Shown here: in pieces, positions 46,633 through 58,390 of the stretch
How the letters are laid out: each line of letters begins with the position of its first letter
Position numbering within the stretch: the stretch's first letter is position 1
DNA from: Erythrophleum ivorense
Taxonomy: Eukaryota; Streptophyta; Magnoliopsida; Fabales; Fabaceae
NCBI GenBank assembly: GCA_026724425.1
Contig: JAIUCV010000001.1
Coordinates: 13,312,556 to 13,376,555 of the forward strand
DNA length: 64,000 nucleotides
Direction: 5' to 3'
Translations under genes and position numbers: made by a program
Notes under the pieces: generated by a model
What the model was told of the DNA's origin: nothing
The model's database searches: none
Seen by the model: only the letters and a program-made list of their open reading frames with translations

Positions 46633-49039
46633 ATGGATATCTTCCCGTCTTATATTGCTAAAATATTTTTTACTCTAGTTCTTGTTAGTAAGTCTAATCA
46701 TGGTGAACTCGAGCATGAGCAATTTGAGGGTGTAGTGCAATGAAAAGGACTAGCACATGCTCCTGAACTTCAAACATGCCCTCATTGATCCATCACATAT
46801 TCTCTCTACTTGGTCTGGTGAGATAGATTGTTATGAGTGGATAGGGGTTCACTATGACAACATTACTAGTAGAGTCACTAAGCTCAGCCTCCCTTGTTCT
46901 GAGGAAGCTTCTAAACATGGTATTAAACTAGACAAATCAAATAGCCTTACTAATGAACTTGACCAATTTTTGTTGCAACTTGAATTTTTAAATCACTTGG
47001 ATTTAAGCAATAATGACTTCAAAGCTATACAATACGATTCTTCACAAAACTCCTCCAATCTTCATTATCTTGATTTATCATTAAATGAGGATCTTGAAAT
47101 TCAAAATCTTTTCAAGATCCTCATTTAATGATAAATCAAGATAATGAAGATTGGAGGAGTTTTGTGAAGAATCGTATCATATAGCTTTGAAGTCATTATT
47201 GCTTAAATCTAAGTGATTTAAAAATTCAAGTTGCAACAAAGATTGGTCAAGTTCATTGATAGGCTATGTGAATTGTCCAATTTAATACAATGTTTATTGG
47301 CTTCCTCAGAACAAGGGAGGTTGAGCTTAGTGACTTTTCTGGTAATGTTGTCACAATGAACCTTTATCCACTCACAACAATCTATCTTACCAAACCAACA
47401 CTCTGCTGGTAACTTGGAAGTATTATTAGTTTTGTTCAATTCCTTAATAGGGGTTGTATTTGAAAGAAATTTTATCAAGCTGTCATATTTAATAAATTTG
47501 GAGTTAGGACCACCAAGCATTGTCTATGATTTTAATCCCCTTTGGGTTACTCTTTTTCAACTTGGAGGACTTTCTTTGGAATTTATGGGTCCTAAACTTT
47601 TGACATGGCTATATACACAAAAATGTCTGAAGTATTTAAGAATTGGAAAATCAAGAATCTCATCTGAATCTGACAAGGACAAGTTTTGGAACTTTGTGGC
47701 ACAAATAGAATTCTTGCAGTTATAAGATAACTCAGTTGATGCATAAATGTCAAGTTTGTTGCTTAAATCTACCATCGCAATACTTTCATTAAATAATTTT
47801 AAAGGCAACCAACCTTGATTATTGCCAAGTGTGGCTGTTTTTGATATATCAAACAACTCTATGCCAGGATCGATATCTTCTCTCTTATGTCAAAAAATGT
47901 GTAGCAGAAACTAATTAGTGTATTTTGATGCATCTAATAATCTTTTATCGGAAAGGCTCATAGATTGCTGGATGAACTATCAATCATTACATTATGTTAA
48001 GCTTCGTAGAAATAACCTAATAAGCAAGAATCAATGGGCTTTTTGTCTAAACTTGTGACTCTACATTTGCCAAAGAATGTTTGGAGAGATACCTACATCA
48101 TTGGAAAATTTCAAGAACTTATGAATCCTTACCCTTGATGACAATCATTTTTCAAGAAATGTACCAAATTGGATAGGTCATAGTGTAAAGGTTCTCCAAT
48201 TAACATCCAATCAATTCAAGGGTAATATCCCCTCACAAATCTGCCAATTATCTTCCTTGATAATATTGGATTTTGTAGATAATAGAATCTTATAACCAAA
48301 ACCTCACTGCCTATATAATATGACAGCAATGATTTCTAGTAATGCTCTAAATGAAAGGTTTCTCTTTGCCTATAAAAATTCACATCTCTAATATGTCTTC
48401 AAAGACATTCTCATGTTGCTTACAAAAGGCCAACAACTAATCTATGAAGAAAACCTAGAGTTGATGTGTGCTATCGATCTTTCAAGTAACAATATGTGTT
48501 GACAAATACCTCCAAAAATAGTCAACCTTGTTGGATTGATTTCTTTGAACTTGTCCCATAATAAATTTATGGGAACCATGCCAAAAGAGATTGGCAACTT
48601 GAAACAATTGGAGTCCCTTGATCTCTTATGTAACCAACTTTCAAGTGAAATCCCTTAAATCATTGTTGAATTGTCTTTTCTCAGTTTCTTGAACCTCTCA
48701 TTCAATAATCTCAATGGCAAAATCCCATCAGGGACCCAACTTCAAGGATTTGACGTACTCAGCTACGTTGGCAACCCTAAACTTTATGGAGCTCCACTTC
48801 CAAATTGTTACAGACATGAAGAAGACATAAAACCCGTTGAAGAAGATGACAATAATGATTATGGCTTCCTATCTTCATTATACATTAGCATGGGAGTTGG
48901 ATTTGCCATAGTATTTTAGGCTGTTTGTGGTGCCCTTTTCTTCAATAAGACCTATAGAGATACTTACTTCAGATTTTTGTATCACGTCAAAGACAAACTT
49001 TATGTCATAGTAGTCCTCCAAATGAACCGCTTTCGGTGA
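46633..49039 (+). pseudogene. Leucine-rich-repeat receptor-like protein (RLP) pseudogene
   Basis: RLPs are plasma-membrane immune or developmental receptors with an extracellular LRR domain, one membrane span and a short tail. From ATG 46,633 a signal-peptide-like start (MDIFPSYIAKIFFTLVLVS) runs to TGA 46,741. A +1 frame then gives the LRR N-cap (LLNFKHALIDPSHILSTWSG, then IDCYEWIGVHYDNIT) with two usual cysteines changed to Tyr, and the first repeats (FLNHLDLSNNDF). An inverted copy of this segment interrupts the gene at about 47,099-47,403. The frame at 47,414-49,039 is collinear with RLPs: FNPLWVTLFQL, GPKLLTWLYTQK, FWNF, further LRRs, the C-cap (IPSGTQLQGFDVLSYVGNP, then LYGAPLPNC), an acidic stretch, a membrane span and a basic tail (YFRFLYHVKDKLYV). 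This part has about eleven in-frame stops but no frameshift. Many middle LRRs are missing. Confidence 0.9.
46822..47403. repeat. Large inverted repeat (hairpin) in the RLP pseudogene
   Basis: The left arm (46,822-47,098) and right arm (47,111 to about 47,403) are reverse complements over roughly 280 bases with scattered mismatches, separated by only 12 bases. The arm tips at the centre are perfect (AAATGAGGATCTTGAA facing TTCAAGATCCTCATTT). The minus strand of the right arm encodes a better-preserved N-cap than the left: CWFGKIDCCEWIKVHCDNIT retains the paired cysteines. It is therefore a second, diverged RLP copy or an inverted duplication, and not a simple recent fold-back. Confidence 0.85.
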
Positions 49040-50394
49040 AAACCAAAAAATTTGCTGTTGTGGTAAGTGAAACAAGCTTTTGATTGAGGTTTTAAATTGA
49101 TCCTTTTTTTTAGGGCTGAAATCTTATATGCTTTCCCCTTTCGGATAATAGCTTAGAGTTTTATCTTTTATTTTGATTATGAATTTTTACATAATATATA
49201 AAACAGTTATTATTGGTCGGTAACATATGCTTTAGATCGTATATATATTATTTTCTAGAGTTACCCTTGCAATTAGTTCTTAATTTGAAGGTTCTTGTGG
49301 TTCATTCTACATTTCAACGTGAGTCTTCAACCGAACTTTCAAGAGGCCATTAAGTTGTCTTACAGAATGACACATGGCACATAGTATTAGTGAAGTCCAA
49401 GTTACGTTTTGTTACTTCCTTGAAGCTGTGAAAAAAGATATTTTGTTACATCTTTAAAACAGGTATACTTTCTTCATATAATCTTTATCCATCCTCTGTA
49501 AGTATGTATGTCTACAAATAAAGAGGAAATATCTTCTTTCACTAAATAAATGTAAATAGATGAGATTGGTTTATGCTGCAAACTAATTTCAGATAATTAA
49601 CAAAAACAATATTAAGGTACACTAATTCTATCAACCTACCATTTTCTGTTGGTTGGTTCATTTTTAATTCAAATTAGGACAAAGGATTCAATTTGGACCT
49701 TCAGTTATTAGATGCGTTCATTATATTTCTTATTACTCAAGCATCTCCACTGTTTGCAGTTTTTTCTTTTTCTTTTTTTTTTTAATTTTCGCTTGTGTTC
49801 CTTTGCAAGTTATGGTAAACGGTGTGGGAAGGAAGCATTAGATCGACTCAATGAAATGCAGTTTTATTTTTGAAAAAAGAAGAATACTTTTGTATGCAAC
49901 AATAACCCTAGTTATCTAAAAGGTTTGAAATGCATGGAAGACGAGTTTCATAATATAAATTAAACAACTTTAGAATACTGGCCATTCAATTTGAATGCGG
50001 CAAAAATTAAGAATGCTGCAAAAGGAAGAAAGAAACAGCATCAAAATAGAGAGTGAAGAATGCTACAAAAAGTACTTAATTGTTAGGGGAAAAAATATTT
50101 TTTTCTTGTACCAAAGTTTGCTTGTTTGAAATCAAAATTAAAAGGGCTCTTACGAAAAAAAAAAAGAAGAAGCAATTTTTGGAGATATTTTCGTCTGTAA
50201 CTTAGCATTATGTTAGTCAAAGGGTAGCAAAGGAATTTGAGGGGGCTTAAAATTACCATGCGATGAAGAAATGTTTGCTTTACTGGCAATTCTCATCAGT
50301 GGTTCAGACCAGTTATGATTTGGAGTATTTAGTAATTAGATTATTAAACTGCCCTCTGGACCCCATTCTTTGTACCCTTTCCAGATAAAGAACA
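49040..50394. other. AT-rich sequence downstream of the RLP pseudogene
   Basis: No gene recognised. A T-rich run at 49,762-49,785 and an A-rich run at 50,155-50,170 are the only notable features. Confidence 0.4.
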
Positions 50395-50575
50395 TGATTC
50401 AGTAAACTGAAGAAAAAGCGAACTGGGTGGGAAATTCTGTGAGGATCGCAGACTGAAGTACTCCTAAATGGATAACAATCATGAAATGTTTTTTTATTAA
50501 ATGGTGCAACAGTTCATAAAAAGTTCCAATAAACAATTCTATTTGAAGGGTTGAGAAATAACCCTGATTCCTCAA
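50395..50575 (+). repeat. Fragment homologous to the 3.2-kb tandem repeat (right flank of the RLP region)
   Basis: It matches about 24,885-25,085 and 28,150-28,320 (AAGCGAACTGGGTGGG, AAATGGATAACA, ATGGTGCAACAGTTCAT, CAATTCTATTTGAAGG). Together with 44,463-44,640 it brackets the RLP region. Confidence 0.7.
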
Positions 50576-50930
50576 TTATTCTTCTCTTTCCTTTTCGCAA
50601 GAAACGTTTAAATTATATAGTTTTTTATTGCGAAAATATACTACTTGACCAAAATACCATAAAAATAGTATTATCATTTAATTAAAAACATAACTTATTA
50701 AAAAAAATATTTTTAATCCTTTTTCAATAACATTTATTTTTGTTGAAAACTATAAATTTAATTTAAAAAATTAATTTTTTTAGTTTCTATAATTTATTTC
50801 AATTTTTAATTTACTCTTCACAGTTTATTTTTCTCAAAATAGTCCATGTAATATCTAATCATTTCAATGTTAGTCTCTACACTTTACAAAGGTTAAAATT
50901 CTATTCCTTACTGTGTCCACGTCGCTTAAT
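50576..50930. other. AT-rich spacer, nothing identified
   Basis: A/T runs only. Confidence 0.4.
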
Positions 50931-50959
50931 GAAGTTCCTTTTTGGCCAAGGTGGCTAAC

Positions 50960-51330
50960 ACACCACTAAAATATAGGTACTTATTCATGGTTTTCTTCAC
51001 CACAATTAAACCAGATGGACTAACTACGGTTTTATTTACAGTTAACTCCTCTGATTTAACCACTGTTCCATGAACCATGGTTCGGCCGGCCGAAACGACG
51101 ACTTTGAAACGGTATCCCTGGATTTGAAACAGATCCATTGCAAACCCTCCCCCTCAATCCCTTTGCTGCACGACAGCCCGCCTCTCCCCTCAACTACGTG
51201 ACTTGTAGCATGGGCAGATTGTGAGGACATCGACGATGCTAGACCATAGCCATATGACATCGGCCGTCTAGCGAGGAAGACCGCTGGTGACCTACAGAGG
51301 TGAGGGACGCAAAATCCACGATTTTCTGTG
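50960..51330. mobile_element. Possible CACTA end fragment with a GC-rich island
   Basis: CACTAAAATATAGG at 50,963 is followed by repeated AACCATGGTT / CTACGGTTTT / AACCACTGTT-like motifs to about 51,085. These resemble the subterminal array of the second CACTA element at 15,180-15,500. From 51,080 to 51,320 the sequence becomes clearly GC-rich with many CpGs, and CTACAGAGGTGAGG at 51,292 resembles an exon end with splice donor. The minus strand has an open frame (51,042-51,422, 126 codons) of unknown identity. No TIR partner was found. Confidence 0.3.
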
Positions 51331-52415
51331 ATAGTGTGTGTTTTCTTTGATTTTGAGTATATTGAAATGTTGGATCTTGAAATGTTGCCTTTTCTTGTGT
51401 ATATTAGAGGTGTGGATAACACTTATGTAGTCAAATGACCAATGGAAGGTGTTTGTTCCTGAAGCACGATTTCCACACCATTTTTTCCCTACGTACCCTT
51501 TTCTTCTAATTGCAAAATAGGGAACAAGGGCTTATTTTTAAAGTTTAATAAAAGATCAATCATATATATATATATATATATATGAAATCATTGCAAAATA
51601 GGAAAAATTAATGGCTTGTTTTCGTCTAATTTTGACCCTAATAATATGTGAATATTAAAATTTTGGGATGGACATATAATTATGATAAGTGTATACTCTC
51701 AAGTTGTTGCATTTTCATTAACATTTCATATATTCTGCCGCATGAATGGTAGCATTCGTCTTATATGTGATAGTGGATGCCTATACGTCATTTTTTAATA
51801 TTATATTTTATAAAGAATTCAGAGAAAAATGAAAGAAACAAAAGTTATACAAACTTTACAAAGATAACCACCTAAATTATATAAATAAAAAAATTATCTT
51901 ATTTTTAAAGTTTAACTAAAGATCAATAGCAAGAAAATTAAACAAATATATGAAAATCTGTTGCTAATACAATAAGTGCAGATATTTTTTTTAAGTATAT
52001 AATACAAATTACTTAATTGCTAATAAGAAGAAAAAAAGAAATTAAGAATATAATTAAAATGGTGTATTGATAAAAAGATGTGTTAATTTATCTTAAAATT
52101 TAAGCTGAATTTTTGTTTACCTATAAACTCTCTATATAATTTACCAAAAACTCTAGTCAACCGTTTGGCTGCAAATTAAATCTACTTTTGAATATATGTC
52201 TTTTGATTCTTCTGCTTCTTCGCATAATTTATTTAGGTGTTTCTTTTTTCATTTGCAATTTGTATCCATTTCCAATACTTATATCTAACATTTCTATATC
52301 TTTAAAATAATTAGTAACATTTAAATTTTGCTATAAAACACATATATGTGACCAGACTAATTCCCTGAAGCCATTTTCCACAACATGATGAGAACCTCTA
52401 TAACTGAGCAAATTG
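51331..52415. other. AT-rich intergenic sequence
   Basis: Contains a (AT)n microsatellite at about 51,562-51,583. No gene is visible. Confidence 0.4.
51562..51583. repeat. (AT)n microsatellite
   Basis: About eleven AT dinucleotides. Confidence 0.85.
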
Positions 52416-52650
52416 AGGGTTAAAAATGTTATGGGGTTAACTTAGTGATTAAGAATGTTGGTCTTTAGCTTTACTATTTTGGTTCAAATCCTTGGTGGCG
52501 TCAAAACCTAGAAGAATTTCTTTCCAGAATGCATCTAGTCTATATTGGAAGTACGCCCAAAGATCACCAGAAGAAGAATCTAACATATCGGTTAACGCAC
52601 ATGCTAATAAAAAAATATCCTTACTATACAACTAAAAAAAAAGGGTTAAA
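52416..52650 (+). mobile_element. tRNA-derived SINE with 9-bp target duplication
   Basis: A 217-bp body (52,425-52,641) carries an RNA polymerase III A box (TAACTTAGTGATTAAG, from 52,438) and a B box (GGTTCAAATCC, 52,481-52,491) spaced as in tRNA genes. It has a tRNA-unrelated segment and a short A-run tail (52,634-52,642). AGGGTTAAA is duplicated exactly at 52,416-52,424 and 52,642-52,650. SINEs are copied by LINE enzymes and encode no protein. The family is not identified. Confidence 0.8.
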
Positions 52651-54769
52651 CGCTGCTCGATTAAAGCTTGCATAGTAACTAAAATTGGACTGTAAAATGC
52701 TTCTACAAAGATGATGAATTAGACCAATGTGTGAAAACTTGCCATATATAATTAATAAAACCATAAAATTCATCCATCTTGTCTCTTATTTTTCATTGAT
52801 GAATTAAATACAATGTGATCACTCTTGGACAAAGTGAAGACCACAAAGTCGTCATTATCACATGCTTCAATAGTTAAAGCCAAGGTCAACAACTTTAGCA
52901 TCTCTTTGTTTTAAACCTGCAAGACATCTTCTACACGTACAATCTGATCTTGTTAAGAATGTTAAAAAGTATTATTACCCTAGTCTTTGGGTTTAGTTGA
53001 TAGTCTACCAATGATGCCCTTTGATCTCTGCAAATTCCAAGAAGAACCTTCAAGATCAACTAACCAAACCCAACCATAAGTGAGCATGACCACTTAGATT
53101 ATACAAGAGACAATTACTTCTAATTATGTAATCTCTATAGATTTACCAACAAAATAGCTAAAACCAACCATAAGTGAGCATGATCACTTGGATTCTATCT
53201 CATTTCAAGAGAGCAAAAGAGACAATTACTTCCAATTGTGTAATCTATATAGATTTACCAACAACTAGCTTGGCCTATGTTTATATAATATGCAACCAAA
53301 TCTTCCTTAGTCTACAGTCTTTTAACATAATATTTGAATGAGATTAGCTCATATGTATATTGGTAAAGAAATTTATATTTACTCAGTTGTCGAACTGGCC
53401 AAGATTAGTAATTTTGGCTAGTTTGTAGTATAATGCCTACCATGTAATCTTCCACGAAACTTTTAATCAAATCAATTAGTTTAAATGACAAAACTATAAC
53501 TATAATGATTGAGGGTTTGAATATGAAGTCGCACTAATTAAACTGAATAGTAAATCAATGAACGAAAACAAAACAAAATGAAATTCAATCAGAATAATAT
53601 GTAACCAATCCATGATTCTTTCCCTGATAGTTCTCTATCATTGTCACCTTAAAATACCTCTAGTATGATTTTTAATCCTCTGGTTATTTTTTATTAATGT
53701 TCCTAAACTACCGTTTAATATTTTAATTGGTTTGTATTACTAATCAGAATGCAACTGCACTTCTGTCAACAATACAAAGCCAAAATATTTCGCACTTGAC
53801 CAAAGATACATGCAGAACTTAATGTGGTTCAAAATGAATTTAATTGATTAATTAACTAATTAAATCAAAACATATTCTCAGATAAATCAAATGAATCAGA
53901 ATTCATGTAACAAAAATCATCTAACCAAAATAATATAAATTACATGAAAACAAAGAGAATAAAAATGAAATACATTCTGAAATCAAAATTCATACCAGAG
54001 TTTTATACAAACATGGATTCAAGTTTCTTATCAAGTTCAAACTTTGGATTGATCACAAAAAAAATTAGCAAGCCATGAAAGAAGATGAAAATAAGAATAA
54101 GAAGTAGAGAAGATATAATGCGTTCTATGGTGACGTAATCTCCTCCTTAAATTGGCAAAATTTCCTTCTATCATAAGAAATCTAATACTAATCTTGAAAC
54201 TAATATTAAAGTAATGTCCAAATTCTTTTAAGACTTAATAAGATAATATCTAAATCCTTGTAGGAGTCTTCTAACCCAATCTTTTTAAGAAATTTTTATC
54301 CTGTAAAATACAATTAAAAAAATAATTGGGCCTCCGTTGGATAAATATAATAAAAATAATTAAAGTCTATTAATCTAAATTAAACTCACTTAATATAAAA
54401 TAAACTCAAAGTCATCAAATTATCCATAATAATTTATCATTAAGAGTAAATATGAAGAATATAAAATATCATAATATTGAAATATCAAATTCCCCTACAC
54501 TTAGGCTTTTGCACTCTTGGGCAAAATAAAAAAAAATAAAAAAGAAAAACAAAATCGAAATACAAAATTGCCAAGCTAAACACAATTCAAGTTTTTTAGA
54601 TATTCAACAGTCAAATACAATCTTTCTTGCTAATTGAGGAAGAACAAGTAACATGGCAATTCTAATTGATAAAAAAAAATGAATTAAAGTGGTAGCTTCT
54701 CACTGGTTATGTGTTTACTTTCAATTTTCTTAAGTGTTTAGATTAAGCATTTCTCTCAAATTCAACATT
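52651..54769. other. AT-rich intergenic sequence
   Basis: No gene recognised. It contains one local duplication (53,071-53,265). Confidence 0.4.
53071..53265. repeat. Local tandem duplication, about 97 bp offset
   Basis: ACCATAAGTGAGCATGA..CACTT through AGAGACAATTACTTC and ATAGATTTACCAACAA occurs at 53,074-53,153 and again at 53,168-53,265. The second copy is about 18 bases longer, with extra sequence before AGAGACAATTAC. Confidence 0.85.
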
Positions 54770-55744
54770 TCACAATAACACTATTATAGGCATATATATC
54801 TTTTTAATTTCTACTAACTAAATCACAAGCAATACATAAATCAAAATGATCGAAAATCATAACTAATTCTAGAAAAACAGAAATCAAACAACCCATAACT
54901 TTCTCGAAAGCTCTGGATGTTAAATTTATACTAAAAATAATTTCAAGTCATGAAAACATCATTTGGACCACGTTTGATAATAGAAAAATGATAAAGGTCA
55001 AACTGCCCAGTATTTCTAATATAGTTTATTGATATAAACTTCAAAAATTCATAACTAATTTTTTTAAAAAAATACAATTTCGGCAAACTATACCAATCCA
55101 AAAAGCTACGGATGTTAAATAGAGGAAAAAAATAATTTTAAACCAATTAAGAAGCCTTCAGACCCTAAAAATAGATGGAACAATAAATGAGGCCTGACTG
55201 TGCCCTTAATACTGACCTGAAACTTCAATAAATTAGTGCCCTTAATACTGACCTGAAACTTCAACAAATTAGTTCTCCCTCTACAGACCTCCAATTGAAG
55301 TGCTTCTAATTGGTATAGGTCATGTGAATGTCTAGTTTTTCTCTTTAAAATTTCATAGCCATTGGATATCATTTGTCCTATGAATGATAGAGATGAAAAT
55401 TCTAACCAATTGCACAGTGACAATGCCAACACCATGGAAATTTATCAACTTTGGAAAGTCACTAAATATTCTTTAGAGTTTCAAATAATATGCACTTTAA
55501 CTTCCTAAAAATCTCTAAACAAGACCTATATGCAGGCCAAAGTTCATGCCAAGAAAAGTTTATTTGGATAGATTTGGCTATACCTCACCATTATAGTCAT
55601 TTTAGCCTCATATAAGTGTCCAACTTTGTCCAAATGATCTCCTGAGGCCTCTACTACACCTTGAGCAGATTTTAAAGCACAACAACAGTATGTATGTGGT
55701 TCTCAAATGGTCTAAACCACCATCTATCATGAATTCATGATGCT

Positions 55745-55880
55745 CACCCATTCTTAGGACTTTTGGATTAGTTTCACCCTTGGTCTAGAGACTTTTGGTC
55801 TTGTCTCACCCATTCTTAGGGACTTTTAACTTCATTTCACCCATATTAAGGGACTTTTGGCATCACCTCACCCGTAAGAG
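55745..55880 (-). repeat. LTR minisatellite in LTR E
   Basis: Four imperfect units with the CTTAGGGACTTTTGG..CACC core, the same type as in LTRs D and L but with fewer copies. Confidence 0.6.
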
Positions 55881-57411
55881 CAATTTTTATAACCAAAACA
55901 ACATTCTATATTGGTACCAATGCAATAAAGTAACATCATATAGCATGTCTCATAATACAAATACACATACAAGCATCCAAAGGCATATACACAACCAAGA
56001 ATGCAAATAAGAAAGAGCGAAGAGCTACCTTAGTAGAAATCTAAGCTTTTAAACTTGACTATCCTCTTCTTTTTTGGTTCTACATCCACAAATAAATGGA
56101 GTTTAATTCTTTTGGCCTAGACACAACAAATAAGATCTCATTACACTCTTGAAACAAGCCAAAGCATTAAACACACACCAAGGGAGCATACTTTGTCTAA
56201 TGGTTACATCATAGTTCCATTAATGGCCTAATGAAGTAACTATCGTAATTCAAGTTCTTGGCTTCATTTTCTTCTCATATCTAGACCTCTTGGTTCCATT
56301 TAGACTCCTTGAAGTCCTCATAAACTCATTTCCAAGAGTCTAGTTGCAAGTTGCTTCTTAAGGCTATATTATGGAACCTATTGCCTTGTCTCTCAATCTA
56401 TAGCTTCTAAATTTTTTCCAAGGCTTCCTTCCACCTTCTTCCATCACTTAAAGTCCTAAACCAAGCTTAAAACAATTTATAACACTCCCTAACCTATTGC
56501 TCTTGTCTTGGCTGAACCATAGGACGGGAATAGGACCTAATGAGTTTGCAATTTTTCCTTAAAGGAAGAGGCACTTGGGAAGCTTCTTAGGGGTCTTAGG
56601 AACTCAAACAAATACTCAAAAAGACTAGGAAATTCATAAATCAAATTAGTTTTTACAATAGGTTCAAGGATTCCATACTTTCTTATCTTGATTTTCATTA
56701 ACTTTTCTTCCTATTTCTTTGCATTTTCTAAGCTCCCATAGCCTAAATCAATGGATTCTTGTTTGTTTTTGGACAAAAAATCCTCTTGCATAATGGTTCT
56801 ATTCTTGACCGAGAGACACAATTAAAGGGAGGAAGAAGAGGAAACCAAGAAGGAATTGAAGCTACCTTGAATTAAAGCTCCTTTCAAGAGTGTTTCCCTT
56901 TGCTTAACCTTCTCTTTGAATCTCTAAACTTTCTCCTCTAAACCAAGGCCAAAAAAGATCCATATGAACAACCAAAACCATGAAAAAAGATAGCAAAGAG
57001 AGAAGAACAAGTTTTCTAAAGGAGAAAGCCATGAAATCTTAAATTTTTCTCACTTTTTTGCTTGATTTCTTCCTTCTTCCTTGGCTCTCCTTGTAACGAC
57101 CCTAACTTCCAATTATAGTAATTAAGGTTAAGTACATGATTAATAATCATATATCAAGGTTTGAAGTCATTAAAATTAATTACATCGGGAACAAGTGAGG
57201 AAATTTGAAACCTTAATGTTGCTAGGGTCATTAGCTAGACAACCACAATTATTCGAATGCATGAGTGAATTTAATTATTAATGAGGAGCCTTTGATTCTC
57301 CCATCCATCATTTCCAACTCATAAAATCCTCTTACAAGTGTTTCTAAATCATTCCTTAGCATTACCTTAAGAGAAACTAAGTTTTCTAGGTGAATATGAG
57401 AAATAGAGCAC

Positions 57412-57740
57412 TTTCGCCGCGGCTAAATTAACTTGCGCCACAGCCAATTACTCTCGGTTCAACTCCTTATGCTTTCACAAGTTTTTTTCACATTTAGCCA
57501 CGGCCAAATACCCCTGTCACCGCGGCCAAATACCCTCTGGAACACCCCCAAATCTGCCTCTCAGACTTAGTCGCGGCTAACGTCACTATTCGCCGCGGCC
57601 AATTGCTCTCTGTTTTCTTCCCTAACAGGTTCACCACATTTGGCCGAGGCCAATTAAATGTTGGCCGCGGCCAATTCTTCTCTGTTACCATTTGGCCTAG
57701 GCCAATTAAATATTGGCCACGACCAATTCCCTTCTGTTCC
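57412..57740. repeat. Array of GGCCGCGGCC-type palindromic motifs in LTR F
   Basis: About ten variants of TTGGCCGCGGCCAA/TTAGCCRCGGCTAA lie at approximately 57,412, 57,435, 57,492, 57,517, 57,568, 57,589, 57,637, 57,662, 57,690 and 57,712. The last four form two tandem units of about 53 bp, each ending in TTCTCTGTT or CTTCTGTT. The stretch is far richer in CpG and G+C than its surroundings. Confidence 0.75.
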
Positions 57741-58390
57741 TACAACTCCCAAGATTTCATCTTATGCTCTACAATTTCCCTCCCAATATCACTCTAAGGT
57801 CATTCTACCTTAATTTATGCAACTTTAGTGGTAATTATATACCTTAATTACCCAACTAATCTATCATTACCCTTTAGCATTTAGATGTGGATTTTCCTAC
57901 TCATCTATAGGATTTTATGTCAGCAAATTGTAAATCTCCCACAATGGTCATTCAATCATATTTCATTGGGTATTTCTTGCATTAATAGTCAAGTGTATAA
58001 GGAACATATCATGGGATTACATTCTATGTTAACTAAATACAACTTCTACACTTGGCAATTCATGATGCAATGCAACAATGATATAAAACTTGTAAACTAG
58101 TTACATTACATTTTGTCAAAGCTCCCAAACCTATGTGCTACCAAACCATTTAATGATCTTCCATTAATTTTCTCCTTGCCACTAAGAGGTCCGGTCCCTG
58201 AAAATGTTAGCCCACAACGGGGTGAGATATACAATCTCAGTTAACAAAGGGCAGATTCCATATACATGTACAAGTCAATCAATCCAATGCAATTTCATGT
58301 CATCAATATCAGAATCATCAATTTAATTCGCAAATGAACTAGTTGAACTACCAATGACTACTGTCCCATACCAGCAATCATACACATGTT

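Noticed and set aside
47557..47856. Minus-strand open frame of about 99 codons in the RLP region
   Set aside because: The plus strand here reads conserved RLP sequence (GPKLLTWLYTQK and onward). The minus frame is the complement of LRR repeats and not a gene.
52438..52491. Possible tRNA gene from A- and B-box matches
   Set aside because: No acceptor stem or anticodon arm can be folded with confidence. The 9-bp duplications and A tail show that it is a SINE.
57494..57797. Repetitive open frames on both strands (GRGQ / WPRP-type peptides)
   Set aside because: They arise from the GGCCGCGGCC motif array, which is open on both strands by composition. There is no sign of selection for protein.
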